Of a stretch of 64,000 nt of DNA, positions 46,918-57,600 are shown piece after piece (position 1 is the first letter of the stretch; each line of letters begins with the position of its first letter). The notes under the pieces were generated by a model. That model saw only the letters and a program-made list of their open reading frames with translations, did no database searches and was not told the origin of the DNA. A program made the translations under genes and the position numbers. Origin of the DNA: Vibrio neptunius (GTDB taxonomy: Bacteria > Pseudomonadota > Gammaproteobacteria > Enterobacterales > Vibrionaceae); contig CP079859.1 in the NCBI GenBank assembly GCA_019339365.1, forward strand, positions 1,364,001-1,428,000, read 5' to 3'.

Positions 46918-49900
46918 GCCATGTGCTTGTCGCTAGCGCATCTACGACCAAAGAGGCACAATCGGCAGCGGCTCTCTCTGATGATTCCAAGGTAAAATGT
47001 TGGCTAAATTGAGGCGAGTTTGAACTTATATTCATGGCAAAGGCATGCTTGGTACCCATTAATAAGCTTTGACTTAGATGCCATAGGCCTTCGGCTGGTG
47101 TCAGTGTATGCATACCTTCCTCACCCAGCTTGGCAACTAGTGCTGCGTCACGGGTCATGCCGACGTGATCCCATGCCCCCCAAGCCAGACTCATGACGCG
47201 GCAGTGTCCATTGGCATGATGAGACTGAGCAAAACCGTCAATGAATGCATTAGCGACAGCATATAGCCCTTGTGTCGGTGCGCCGAGAGTTGCGACCGAA
47301 GAAAAGCCGATCAGGTAACCAGCCTGTCGAGCTTCTAACCAGTGATAAAGCGTTTCGAAGGTCTCTGCTTTTACACGGATTACCTGTTCTGCCGTCAGCG
47401 AATCCCATTGGTCGATCAGACCATGATGAGGATTACCAGCGGCATGAATGGCACCTGCGACAGGCCGATTATCTGCGAGTTGGTTGAGCAGCTTAGTCAG
47501 TGCTCCTCTCAAGGTTAAATCGACCAAATGTGTTTCAATTTGACAGCCGAACTTAGCCATCTGAGCACAAAACGCGGACCAGTCTGAGTGTTGGTGGTGG
47601 CCAATTGCTATGACGCGTTTGACACCGCAAGAGGCTAGCCAGCGAATCACTAAGCGGCCAATTCCTCCCATTGCACCCGTCACAAGATGACTGCCCTCGG
47701 CATTGAACCAAGATGCTGGAATGGAGTTATCATTGGTTGGAGCGTGCTCAAGTTGATAAGCCCAATATTGATTGTCTCGATAGGCTAGCTCGCTAGCCGA
47801 TACAAACGGTGCATGCGCCAGTACTTGTGTCACTTCTTCCGCGTCGCTTTCTGATGTATCTAGGACACAAAAGCGCTTGTTAGGATACTCTGTACGTGCG
47901 ACGCGTATCAGAGACAACAGGGCCGTTGCGGTAGGCTCTGTGGTGTCATTAGGCGTCGCTTTCATCGCATCACAAGTCAGTATCCATAAGTTATCAGGAC
48001 TATTGCTTAAGCCTTGTGCGAGCAGTGTGGCCGTTTCTGATAAGGGAGTTGAAGGTAAAACCAGTATGCCTTGATCGGCAGCCGCTCTGTGGACAGTACC
48101 TCGCTCATTAAATGCCGATGCCACCTGTTCAACGGTGATAGGATTCAGCGGTTGGTCTGCTTCAATAGGACGTACTTGCCAGTGATAGCGATTGTGCGGT
48201 GAAGGGAGTAGCTCCGCTGGGTCATCTTTATTTGTCGCCTGAGGTTCAATTCGAGCAAGCCATTCCCAGTGTCCTTGAGGGGCCTGTGCTCGCAAATGAT
48301 AAATATCTTGTCCCCACATTTTACTGAGTCGATTGATGGCAACTCTTGACACATTGCTGAGTCCAATTTTAGCCGACACCGATAGATCGGCATCTTTGAA
48401 ACCGCAGGGCAGAAACGGTGAACATTGGTGCTGAATGGCTGTGCGTAAATCACCATGCTCCGCCACTGGCGACCAGTCTTGATAGGTGAGGCTTGAGAGC
48501 GTGTTTCGCCATGCTAGGCCGGCATCATGGCATGGGCTGACTGGTGTTGCGCTATCGCCATCCAGTAATGGCGCTAGGTGCTTGCTTAGGTTTTCGGCAT
48601 GTTCGAGTTGGCGCATTAACTCTGGCAGGGACTGTCCTAAAGCTAATAACTGTGTGCAGGTACGCTGGACACTGGCCAAGTGAGGGCCCTCTGTTTCAGA
48701 GCGCCAATGCTGAGCGATGATGTCGGCGTTTGGCAGTCCTGATTCAGACGACACCCACTGTTTGCCTTGCTTGTGGTAATACCCCTGTGATAGCAAGAGA
48801 TCTAACAGCGCCTTGATATGATCTCGATGGCGAGGGAGTATTCTTCCCCCTCGAATAATGTCGATCAGGCTGAATGACTTACGAGATGTACAAGTTCTCA
48901 GGAAGTCGTTTATGACTGCGCAACGCAGTGTTAACGGTTCCAGAGGGTATGTTGCTACGGGTTCTGGAGTGATTAGCGGCTGCGTTTTTTTGTCTTGGCG
49001 AGAATCAACCCAATATTGTTGTTCGTCAAAGGCATATAGTGGTAATTCACATCGTCTTCCGGCAATGTCGAGCATCTCTTTCCACGGTGCATCAATACCG
49101 AGTATAAACAGTTCACTTAACACATTCTCATCTGCAGCGTGAAGCCAGCATGACTTTAAACTCCAGCTTTCACGGCGACCGATGGACGTAAGGTGAGGTT
49201 TAGGACCGATTTCCATAAAGGTATGACAATCTAACGCAAGTGCTTGCTCGATCGCCGGTTGAAACTGGACGGTCTCTCGAACATGGCGTGTCCAATAGTC
49301 AGCATTAAGCTCGCTCAATGAACGGATGACTTGGCCTGTTACGCTTGAAATCAGCGTGATCTCACCTTGAGTCGGAGTCAGGTGTTGAGTGAAGTTGGCG
49401 TAAGATGACAACATCGAATCGAGATGCCTTGAATGTGCAGCGCAAGGAACATCCAAGTGATGGTAAGTAATGTCGGCAGCCTCGAGTTCTTTGCTGGCCT
49501 GTGTGACCTTCTCGATATCTCCAGAGAACACCCAGTGCGCAGCACCGTTATGAGCCGCTTGATCCAGCTCTGCTAGTGATGAAATGGTGTTCAGTTGCTC
49601 CAATGGCGCAAAAGCCGCTAGCATGGCGCCATGTTGGTTTTGAGTACATTGCTGCATTCGCTGACCGCGCTCGATCACCAATTCGATCGCCTGCTGGTGG
49701 CTCAGATAGCCAGCAATGACACACGCTGAGATCTCACCGACTGAGTGGCCTAAAACAACGTCTGGAGTCATTCCCTTCGACTTCCAATGTGCCGCTAAAG
49801 CGAGCTCAAAGGCGACAATGGCAACTTGAGCGCCATCGGTGCGTGAAAGCCACTTTCTTTCTGAGCCAAACATGATCTCAGTTAGCGGTACTTCAAGCTT

Positions 49901-50335
49901 GCCTTTTGTATAGGACTGGCTGAGATCGATACTGTGTCGGAAAGCCTCACTGGTTTGGTACCAAGTTTCACCCATTCCTTCAAACTGGCTACCTTGTCCG
50001 GTAAATGTCCATGCCAGCTTGGTGCGCGATTGGACATGGCCTATACGAATCTGATGGGAAGCCTCCCCCGATTCTGCAAATGCACGGAGTGCTGGTTTAG
50101 CTTGATTAGCATTTAAAACGGCCAATCGATACGGTAAGTCTAATGAACGAGTGCTCAAGGCCGAGTAAGCAATGTCGGCACAATTAGGGTGTTGCTCCAA
50201 ATGCTCAGAGTAACGACGAGCGATGTCACCAAGAGATTTAGGAGAATTGGCCGACAGGAACAAAGGAATATCTTTGTCTTCTGCTCTGGTTGGCTGAGAA
50301 GTTTGGTTTGGCTGTGACGAAGATTGCACCAACAT
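46880..50335 (-). CDS. irp1: Irp1 second part: acyltransferase and ketoreductase (frame 2)
   Basis: 1,151 residues, continuing the KS segment after a one-base shift at 50360-50364. Acyltransferase at about 60-370 with LGHSVGEISACV near 196. A region of about 430 residues follows without any SAM-binding glycine motif, so the C-methyltransferase found here in HMWP1 is missing or unrecognisable. Ketoreductase at about 870-1060: TGAMGGIGRL, then SSVATLG and the Tyr/Asn in YAVANAF. The frame ends ...TSTWLGGSYSIPARLG; shifting one base joins TSTW to LEDRIRYQLGL, the first helix of the ACP. The loaded extender is presumably malonyl-CoA. The ATG at the start (MLVQSS) is only the codon after the KS/AT junction. 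Confidence 0.88.
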   Translation of the reverse strand: MLVQSSSQPNQTSQPTRAEDKDIPLFLSANSPKSLGDIARRYSEHLEQHPNCADIAYSALSTRSLDLPYRLAVLNANQAKPALRAFAESGEASHQIRIGHVQSRTKLAWTFTGQGSQFEGMGETWYQTSEAFRHSIDLSQSYTKGKLEVPLTEIMFGSERKWLSRTDGAQVAIVAFELALAAHWKSKGMTPDVVLGHSVGEISACVIAGYLSHQQAIELVIERGQRMQQCTQNQHGAMLAAFAPLEQLNTISSLAELDQAAHNGAAHWVFSGDIEKVTQASKELEAADITYHHLDVPCAAHSRHLDSMLSSYANFTQHLTPTQGEITLISSVTGQVIRSLSELNADYWTRHVRETVQFQPAIEQALALDCHTFMEIGPKPHLTSIGRRESWSLKSCWLHAADENVLSELFILGIDAPWKEMLDIAGRRCELPLYAFDEQQYWVDSRQDKKTQPLITPEPVATYPLEPLTLRCAVINDFLRTCTSRKSFSLIDIIRGGRILPRHRDHIKALLDLLLSQGYYHKQGKQWVSSESGLPNADIIAQHWRSETEGPHLASVQRTCTQLLALGQSLPELMRQLEHAENLSKHLAPLLDGDSATPVSPCHDAGLAWRNTLSSLTYQDWSPVAEHGDLRTAIQHQCSPFLPCGFKDADLSVSAKIGLSNVSRVAINRLSKMWGQDIYHLRAQAPQGHWEWLARIEPQATNKDDPAELLPSPHNRYHWQVRPIEADQPLNPITVEQVASAFNERGTVHRAAADQGILVLPSTPLSETATLLAQGLSNSPDNLWILTCDAMKATPNDTTEPTATALLSLIRVARTEYPNKRFCVLDTSESDAEEVTQVLAHAPFVSASELAYRDNQYWAYQLEHAPTNDNSIPASWFNAEGSHLVTGAMGGIGRLVIRWLASCGVKRVIAIGHHQHSDWSAFCAQMAKFGCQIETHLVDLTLRGALTKLLNQLADNRPVAGAIHAAGNPHHGLIDQWDSLTAEQVIRVKAETFETLYHWLEARQAGYLIGFSSVATLGAPTQGLYAVANAFIDGFAQSHHANGHCRVMSLAWGAWDHVGMTRDAALVAKLGEEGMHTLTPAEGLWHLSQSLLMGTKHAFAMNISSNSPQFSQHFTLESSERAAADCASLVVDALATSTWLGGSYSIPARLG

Positions 50336-50342
50336 ATGGCAG

Positions 50343-51620
50343 TTAGTGCCTCCAATGCCAAAAAGAGGAGACTGCGGCGGTGCGCACTGGACTTTGCCAG
50401 TCCAGTGTTTGTGTTGCTAAGTCAAAGCTGGAACCATTTAAGCCAAGTTCAGGGTTGGCTTGAGCAATATTCAGTGACATCGGGATCTTTTTTCGTGATA
50501 CCGACAATACCGTTTTAATGAGTGAAGCAATACCTGCTGCGGTATCTAGATGTCCCAGCCCGCTTTTTACTGAGCCCAAGTGACATACTGGTGCTCCAGA
50601 GCTGCGTGAGTAAGCATTCTTGATGGCAGTGACTTCGATAGGATCGCCGAGTTTTGTGCCTGTTCCGTGAGTCTCGATCATCTCCACTTCATCAGGTTGA
50701 ACATCTGCAAGGTGGAGTGCCTCTGCCAGAACCTGAGATTGGCCATTCACTGAAGGAGCGGTGAAGCCAACTTTATCCTGCCCATCATTATTGATGGCGC
50801 TACCACGCAGAACCGCGAGGACAGTATCTCCAGCTTCGATAGCGTCATCTAGGCGCTTCAACACAACACTGCCAACGCCGTGACCACCAAAAGTACCGTT
50901 GGCCTGCTGATCAAAAGGACGGCATAAGCCATCAGGTGAGAAAATCATACCCGGCTGATATTCATAACCTGAAATTTGCGGGAACGACACCGCTACGCCA
51001 CCAGCGATAGCCATATCACACTCACCAGACCTGAGACTTTCACAAGCAAGGTGCGCAGCAACCAACGAGCTGGAACAGGCGGTTTGAACAGTAAAAGCGG
51101 GACCTGTGAAATTGAATTTATGGGCAACTCGGGTTGCGAGATAATCTTTGTCGTTGCCCAGTAAAGCTTGCAATCCTTTTACTTGACCTACCTGGGTGAC
51201 ATCGAATGCTTCAAAAGAAGGGTAGGTACTGGTTCTTATCGAGCCGAAGACCCCTGTTCTGGATGGCGCTTGCGTTGGGGCATAACCAGCGTGTTCTAGC
51301 GCATGCCATACATTTTGCAAGAAGAGGCGTTGCTGTGGGTCAATAGAGGTTGCCTCTGCAGGCGAATAGCCGAAAAGCGCGGCATCGAAGTACTCGGGTT
51401 TATCAATAACGGCACCGCTTGGAACAAAGTGCTCCCTCTTGCAAACCTCAGCATTGATCCCTGCTGCTTGCAACTCTTGAATACTGAAGAAAGATTGACC
51501 TGAAATGCCATTGGTCAGATTGTGCCAAAAAGCGTCTATGTTTGGAGCTTTAGGGAACCGACACGCCATTCCGATGACCGCGATTGGGTCACAATTGTCA
51601 TATAAGTGGTTGTTGTCCAT
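50343..51620 (-). CDS. irp1: Irp1 N-terminus: ketosynthase (frame 1)
   Basis: 425 residues from ATG 51620 (GAGAG seven bases upstream), following irp2 by 55 nt. Type I ketosynthase with active-site Cys in VQTACSSSLVAA and His in ETHGTGTKLGDPIE and KSGLGHLDTAAG. The frame ends SSFWHWRH at a stop. Removing one T (plus-strand A5 at 50360-50364) gives the canonical SSFGIGGTN and joins the AT segment. It accepts the salicyl-bisheterocycle intermediate from Irp2 and extends it by one ketide unit. Confidence 0.9.
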   Translation of the reverse strand: MDNNHLYDNCDPIAVIGMACRFPKAPNIDAFWHNLTNGISGQSFFSIQELQAAGINAEVCKREHFVPSGAVIDKPEYFDAALFGYSPAEATSIDPQQRLFLQNVWHALEHAGYAPTQAPSRTGVFGSIRTSTYPSFEAFDVTQVGQVKGLQALLGNDKDYLATRVAHKFNFTGPAFTVQTACSSSLVAAHLACESLRSGECDMAIAGGVAVSFPQISGYEYQPGMIFSPDGLCRPFDQQANGTFGGHGVGSVVLKRLDDAIEAGDTVLAVLRGSAINNDGQDKVGFTAPSVNGQSQVLAEALHLADVQPDEVEMIETHGTGTKLGDPIEVTAIKNAYSRSSGAPVCHLGSVKSGLGHLDTAAGIASLIKTVLSVSRKKIPMSLNIAQANPELGLNGSSFDLATQTLDWQSPVRTAAVSSFWHWRH

Positions 51621-51675
51621 GGTTATTCTCTCATTTCGAGGTGAGAGCTCAATAGCACTCACCTCGAGCTAGTCT

Positions 51676-54600
51676 TTAATTAACGCGTTGTCGGCGTGTG
51701 AGTTTGCGTTGAGTCTGCCTCTGCTGACGTTGGGTGCGCGCAGAGTGAGGTTCAGAACCCTTTGTTGGTACCTCATACGCGCCAGCAAGTAAGGCTGGTG
51801 AAGGATAAGTAAACAGGTCTGTAACCGAGATCGTATCGCCTTGCTGGGTGAGTAACCCATGCAGTTGGACTAACTGCAATGAACTTGCCCCGGCATCGAA
51901 AAAGTTGTCGTTTTCACCAATCGGAGTCGAGACAATTTGACCAAAGGCTGCCTGAATCCGTTGCACATTTTCTGGTTTGCCTCGGTTACTCTTAGATTGA
52001 GAGACCAACGGTTGACCTGTAGCATGGGGGATCGGAGAGGTGACCGGCTCCGAATGTTCAGGCAGCAGAGTGTCCAAAGATTGGGACCAGCTCTGAGGTT
52101 GGTTAGCCAGTGTTTTTAACAATGCGACATAGTGTCCAAACATCTGATCCAGCAGTGGTTGAGGTAATAGTGCTTCAACCGCGTCCCAGTTTAGACACAA
52201 CATTCCTTCGGACTCATAGACTTGATGGTCAAGCCAGACTTGAGGTGTCTGAGAGATACCCCAGACAGGTTTTAGCCAGCCTTTATCCGACAAAAAGTCG
52301 CCATCGGAAGTCCCCAGCGCACTAGTGAACACGACGGGCATGCTTGCACTGGATAAGTGCTGTTGACGAGCGAGCTCTCGCATTACCCAAACGGCGGAGA
52401 CATTACTGTGTTTTAAATCTTGAGCCAGTTGTTGTTGCAGACGTTTGATACTACTGAGCCAATTAGACTCCTGATGCCAAGCCAATAGGAGCAATGTGGT
52501 GAAATCACCCATCACCTGATTAATCTGTGGGTGTACATCAGGACGATCAAACAGAGTCAGGTTTAGGGTTAGCGATGACTGGCGTCCCCATGCTGCTAAC
52601 GTTGCAGCGTATGCACCCATTAAAATAACGGATGGTGTTACCTGTTGCTGGCTTGCTTGTGTTTTGAGAGCTTGCCATTCATGTGGCGATAAAGTCCCAG
52701 CTGCTCGTATAAACTTCGGGCGACTCAAAGTTGCAGGGTCGGCTTGCAATGGAAGTGTTGCTGCCGGCGGGAGAGTAGTCAGTTGCTGCTGCCAATAGGT
52801 CTTGGCATGCTCTTCTGCTTGAGGCGAGCGGTGATTGCTCTGCCACTGAAGCACATCTCGGAATGTCAGTTCGATCGCCGGAAGCTGAATGCTTGGGTTC
52901 AGATACAAAGCTTCGAGCTCTGAGAAGAAAATCTGCATGCTCAGCCCGTCCAACATCATGTTGTCTAATCCGATACAGAGTCGAGCATCGGAGTGTTCTG
53001 GCGATACAAGGGCTTCCACTGTGAACAGTGGCCACAATGCGGGGTCATTCACTCGGTGAGATAATTCAGTGCGAATTAGGTCGGCCTCATGACAGTCAAT
53101 ATCAGCGAAGGTATGGCATTGGATTGAGAAAGCAGGAACGTCACTTAAGACTTGCTGCTGATGATTGCGTACGACCGTTCTCAGTGCGTCATGGCGGTTA
53201 ATCAGTTGGTTAAACGCCTGATTAAATCTTGGTGCATCAAACTCAGACACACGAAATTCAACGAAGAACTGCGCGCTTGTATTCCCTAAAGCAAAACCAG
53301 ATTGTCGGCCAATCCAATAGGCTTCTTGTACTTCGTTCATTGGGAATGGTCTGTAGCGATCTTCTGGGTTTGGTATCAGTTGGGCCGGCTGTTTCTGAGC
53401 TTCAGCGTGAGTCAATTTGGTGGCAAAGCTTTCTAACCTTGTGTGAGTGAAAAGATCAGGGAGATCGGCAATGTATCCGAGCTTTTGCAACGCGCCAATA
53501 CAGCGGGTAGCCATCAGGCTGTCGCCACCGAGCAAGAAGAAGTCACTGTGGCGGTCAAAAGTCTGTTTGGGGAAAAGCGATTGCCAGACTTGAGCCAAAA
53601 CGCGTTCGTTCTCAGTTTGCAGCGGTGATTCAAGTGGTGGCGCTTCGTCCATTGATGTATTGTTTTGCGCCAATCGCTTGCGATCCACCTTGCCATTTGG
53701 ACTCAGTGGCAGTGATGTCAGGAAATGGACGCGTTTGGGTAGCATATATTGAGGTAAAAGCTCTGCCAGTTTTGCTTTTAGAGTTTCACTATCAGGAACT
53801 AGGACCTGAGATAAATTACGTAGGGCATAACCCATCAAAGGCCATTGATCTAGCTTATGCTCGAGACGCAGGGCAGCATCTTGGAACCAAGTGAGCAGTT
53901 CGCTCTGAGTGGGGAGTGTTGAGAGGGCAGGGTCCATGACCAAAGCGCTGATAAGCGCACCTTCTCCTAGCGCGGAAGTTTCAAGTACCAGCATCAAGCC
54001 TTGTGGCGTCAGCAGTTTTTGAGCGTTGGTGAGCCCTGCTTGTGGCTCTGTGAGTCGGTGAAGAACATTATTGAGCAGAACGATGTCTGATTGACCGAAC
54101 AACTCCTGGTTGTCCTTGTTATCCCAATGATGCACGCTGGCATGAGAGAAGCGCGCTAATCTTGATTGGGCTGATTGAACGAGGGACAAAGACGTGTCCA
54201 TTGCGTGGTAGTGAAGGGTGTCAGGACCACACAGTTCCAATAGTGCGTGCGCGACTCGACCGCTTCTGGCTTCATACTCTGCGAGAACGACAGGGCGACC
54301 AAGTTGAGATGACAGATTAGATATGCCTTGAGCAAGAGCACCAATTTGCGCCTGAAACGCGGGGCTTTGAGTCATTAACGCTTCAGGAGAGAGTATGCTA
54401 TCTAACAGGGCTGGCGCTGGCTTGCTTCCTGTCATGATGGCTTTCAGCAATTCGCTGTTGTGCGTAAACTCGGAAGGTGTTTCAAACCAGTTTGGACACT
54501 GACCGGTTGGGTTGTGCAATTGGTAATGGGTTTCTGACTGCGTAGCTAAACCTTGCTGACAGAGTAACGCCCACCATTGCTTGAATAGTGGCTGGTAGCC

Positions 54601-57600
54601 TTCTGCTACTCCATAAGCATGACACCAAGACTCGAATGAACGTGATGCTTCACTTGCAGGGATGCTGGTGCAAAGGTGATAGAGCAGAAAATGAGCGACT
54701 TCGTTTGCCCCAAGCTGGTTCGCCGGACGACTCGACGCAGGAAATAGATCGCTGTAGCTTTTGGGCAGGCTGTTGTCTGGGGTTGAACTTGCGCAAAGTT
54801 GATTGCCTTCAGCGACAACAAACACTTCTAATTGACGATCTTTTCCCCCACAAGGGCTGAGGGCTAAACTCACACCGTGACGAACACCATCTATGCGATT
54901 AAGTGCGGCGTCAATATCACCTAACTCTATCCTATAGCCGCCGACTTTGACCTGAGTGTCCTGACGTCCTAAAAACTCAAGTGTGCCGTCAGGCCAGTAG
55001 CATCCCATGTCGCCGGTCCGATACCATCGCTGACGTTCGCCACTGACTGAGTCATGAGTTTCAATAAATTGTGCTTCAGTACGTTCAGGATCGTTCCAGT
55101 AACCTTGCGCAACCCCCACGCCACCAATCCAGAGTTCACCCACTACCCAATCAGGGCAATCACGACCTGCACTATCAACGACTCGATAGGCTTGATTACT
55201 TAAAGGGTAGCCATAGGGAATGGAACGCCACATTGGATCAACCTTATCGACCAAAAACTCATTTGACCAAATGGCTGCTTCCGTTGCGCCTCCCATGGCA
55301 CTGAACGTCCCCTGCGGGCGAAACTTACGGTAGCGCTCAGGGAGAGACAAATCGATCCAATCCCCTGAGAGCATCACAGTTCTGAGATGAGATGGAGTCG
55401 TGAGGCCCATACCTTCACAGTAGGTCAAAAACATGTCAAACAGAGCGGGTACCGTATTCCAAAGCGTGACATGGTACTTATCAACTAGAGCTGCCCAAGC
55501 CAGAGGATCTCGTCGTTGTGTTTCAAGTGGAACGACTAAGGCACCACCCGCTGAAAGCACGCCAAATATGTCATAAACAGACAGATCAAAGTGCAAAGCA
55601 GACAATGCCAAGACGCGATCTTTTGTGCTGATTTGGTGCCGTTGGTTGATATCAATGCATGTGTTCAGAGCCGATTGATGAGAGATCACGACACCTTTAG
55701 GTATCCCCGTAGAGCCTGATGTATAGATGATGTACGCGGTGTCATCAGGTGTGCATCGATGAGGGGGAGATAGCAACGGAGACTCGATAGCGGTTTGCCA
55801 CTCGATATGATCGGCATCTGTCCAATCGTAGCGTGAGAGAGTGTTCTGACAACGCAATACAAATCGGATATTCGCGCTATCTAATATAGTTTGTCGGCGG
55901 CTCAAAGGCTGGTCGGGGGCAATAGGCACATAAATGCCTCCTGCGTAGAGAATGGCAAGTGCAGCAATGATTTGGCCAGGACCTTTCTCCATACTGATCG
56001 CGACACGTTCGTCTTTTTCTAAGCCTGCTTTGATTAATAGGTTGGCGAGGCATTGAGCACGAAATGTCAGTGCTTCAAAGCTAATCGTCTCCCCGTCGTG
56101 CACGACTGCTATCGCATTTGGGTGGCGCGAAGCAACATCAAAAATGCGTTGGTGAAGCAGCCCGTCAGGCAGTTGAGTCGGTAGAGGAGTACGAGCTTGC
56201 CTTTGTCGTTTCTGTTGCTCCGGTAACAGTTCAGGGAAAGGCTCTGACCAGTTTGTGTTTTTGGCAACCAGATGTTCGACAACCTGAACAAAAGCTGCAA
56301 ATAGACTATCCATAAAGCCTGACGGAAACAGTGCGTCCACGCTATCCCATTGCAACATGATGCCGTCTTTGTGCTTAAAGGCGACAAAATCGAGCCAGAC
56401 CTGAGGTGTTTGTGAGATGCCCCAACCAGGTTCGCCCAAAGGCGATGAGTCATCGTCACCGAACAGGGAGTGGTTCAGGTTACTGGTAAAGACGATAGGT
56501 GCGCCGTGCGGATGGGTTCCCTTTTTTTTCAGCTCTCGAAGAACCTCTACACCAGAATGATGCCTATGTTCATAGACTTCTGCGAAGCGTTGTTGATGTG
56601 TTTGAGCCAACTCGACAATGCTTTTCTCTTCGAGGCGCATATCCAACAAAAGAATGTTGGTGAAGTCGGCAAGTAAGTGCTGTACATCTTCGTTAAATGG
56701 GTAGCAATCAAACAAGGTTAGATTGAGTAGGAGATCGGTTTGACCGCTCCACCTAGAGAGAACGACTGCATAAGCGGTTGCCAATACCATGGTTGGTGTG
56801 ACTTGATGTGCCGAAGCATGTTTCTGAAATATCGCCCATTGCTCATGATTTAGAGTATGGCGACGACGATGAAACTGGGGCTTACCAATTTGATGCGGTT
56901 CATTTGTCAAAGGAAACTTTGGCGCTGTAGGTAGCGAGTCTATTTGCTCGGACCAGAATTGTTTGGCGGCTTGGCGCACAGTAGCCAATTCCGCTTTCTC
57001 CTGTGCCAGATAGCTGCAAAAATCATAGTGCTTTGAGCGAGGCGATAACGGCATGCCCTGTAATAGTTGTGACAGTTCATTAAAAAACAGGCTAAAGCTC
57101 GCGGCATCCATAACCAAGAGATCGATGCTGACATGCACTCTGAATTGGTCTTGAGGCAATAAAGAACAGTGAAATTCTATCGTTTGGCCATTTTGTACGT
57201 CTAACGGACGGTGGCTAAGTTTCGCTCTCAAGTCGAGCAAGGCACTGTCTGCCTGCTCAGCAGGCATGTCTGTCAAATCATGACAAATGACCTTTATCGG
57301 ACTCGTTGGTCTTTGCCAGCGTTGCATACCATCGCTTTGAAATGCGACGCTCAGCATCGGATGGCGTTTGACTAAAGTGTTTAGAGCGCGTTCTAAGAGA
57401 ACGGTATCGAGCTGTCGTCCATTAAACTCTTGATAAAGGTGACAGCCGTTGCCTCCCAGCGGCTGATTCGGGTCGCGACCGACATAATACGCATGCTGCA
57501 CTGGTGTCATCGGAAACGGCTGACCATCGAGCATACTAGGCAAACGGGCAGGCGAGACTTCTGATTGCGCCTGCTGGTGTTTTTTACCGCTTGCGTGTAA

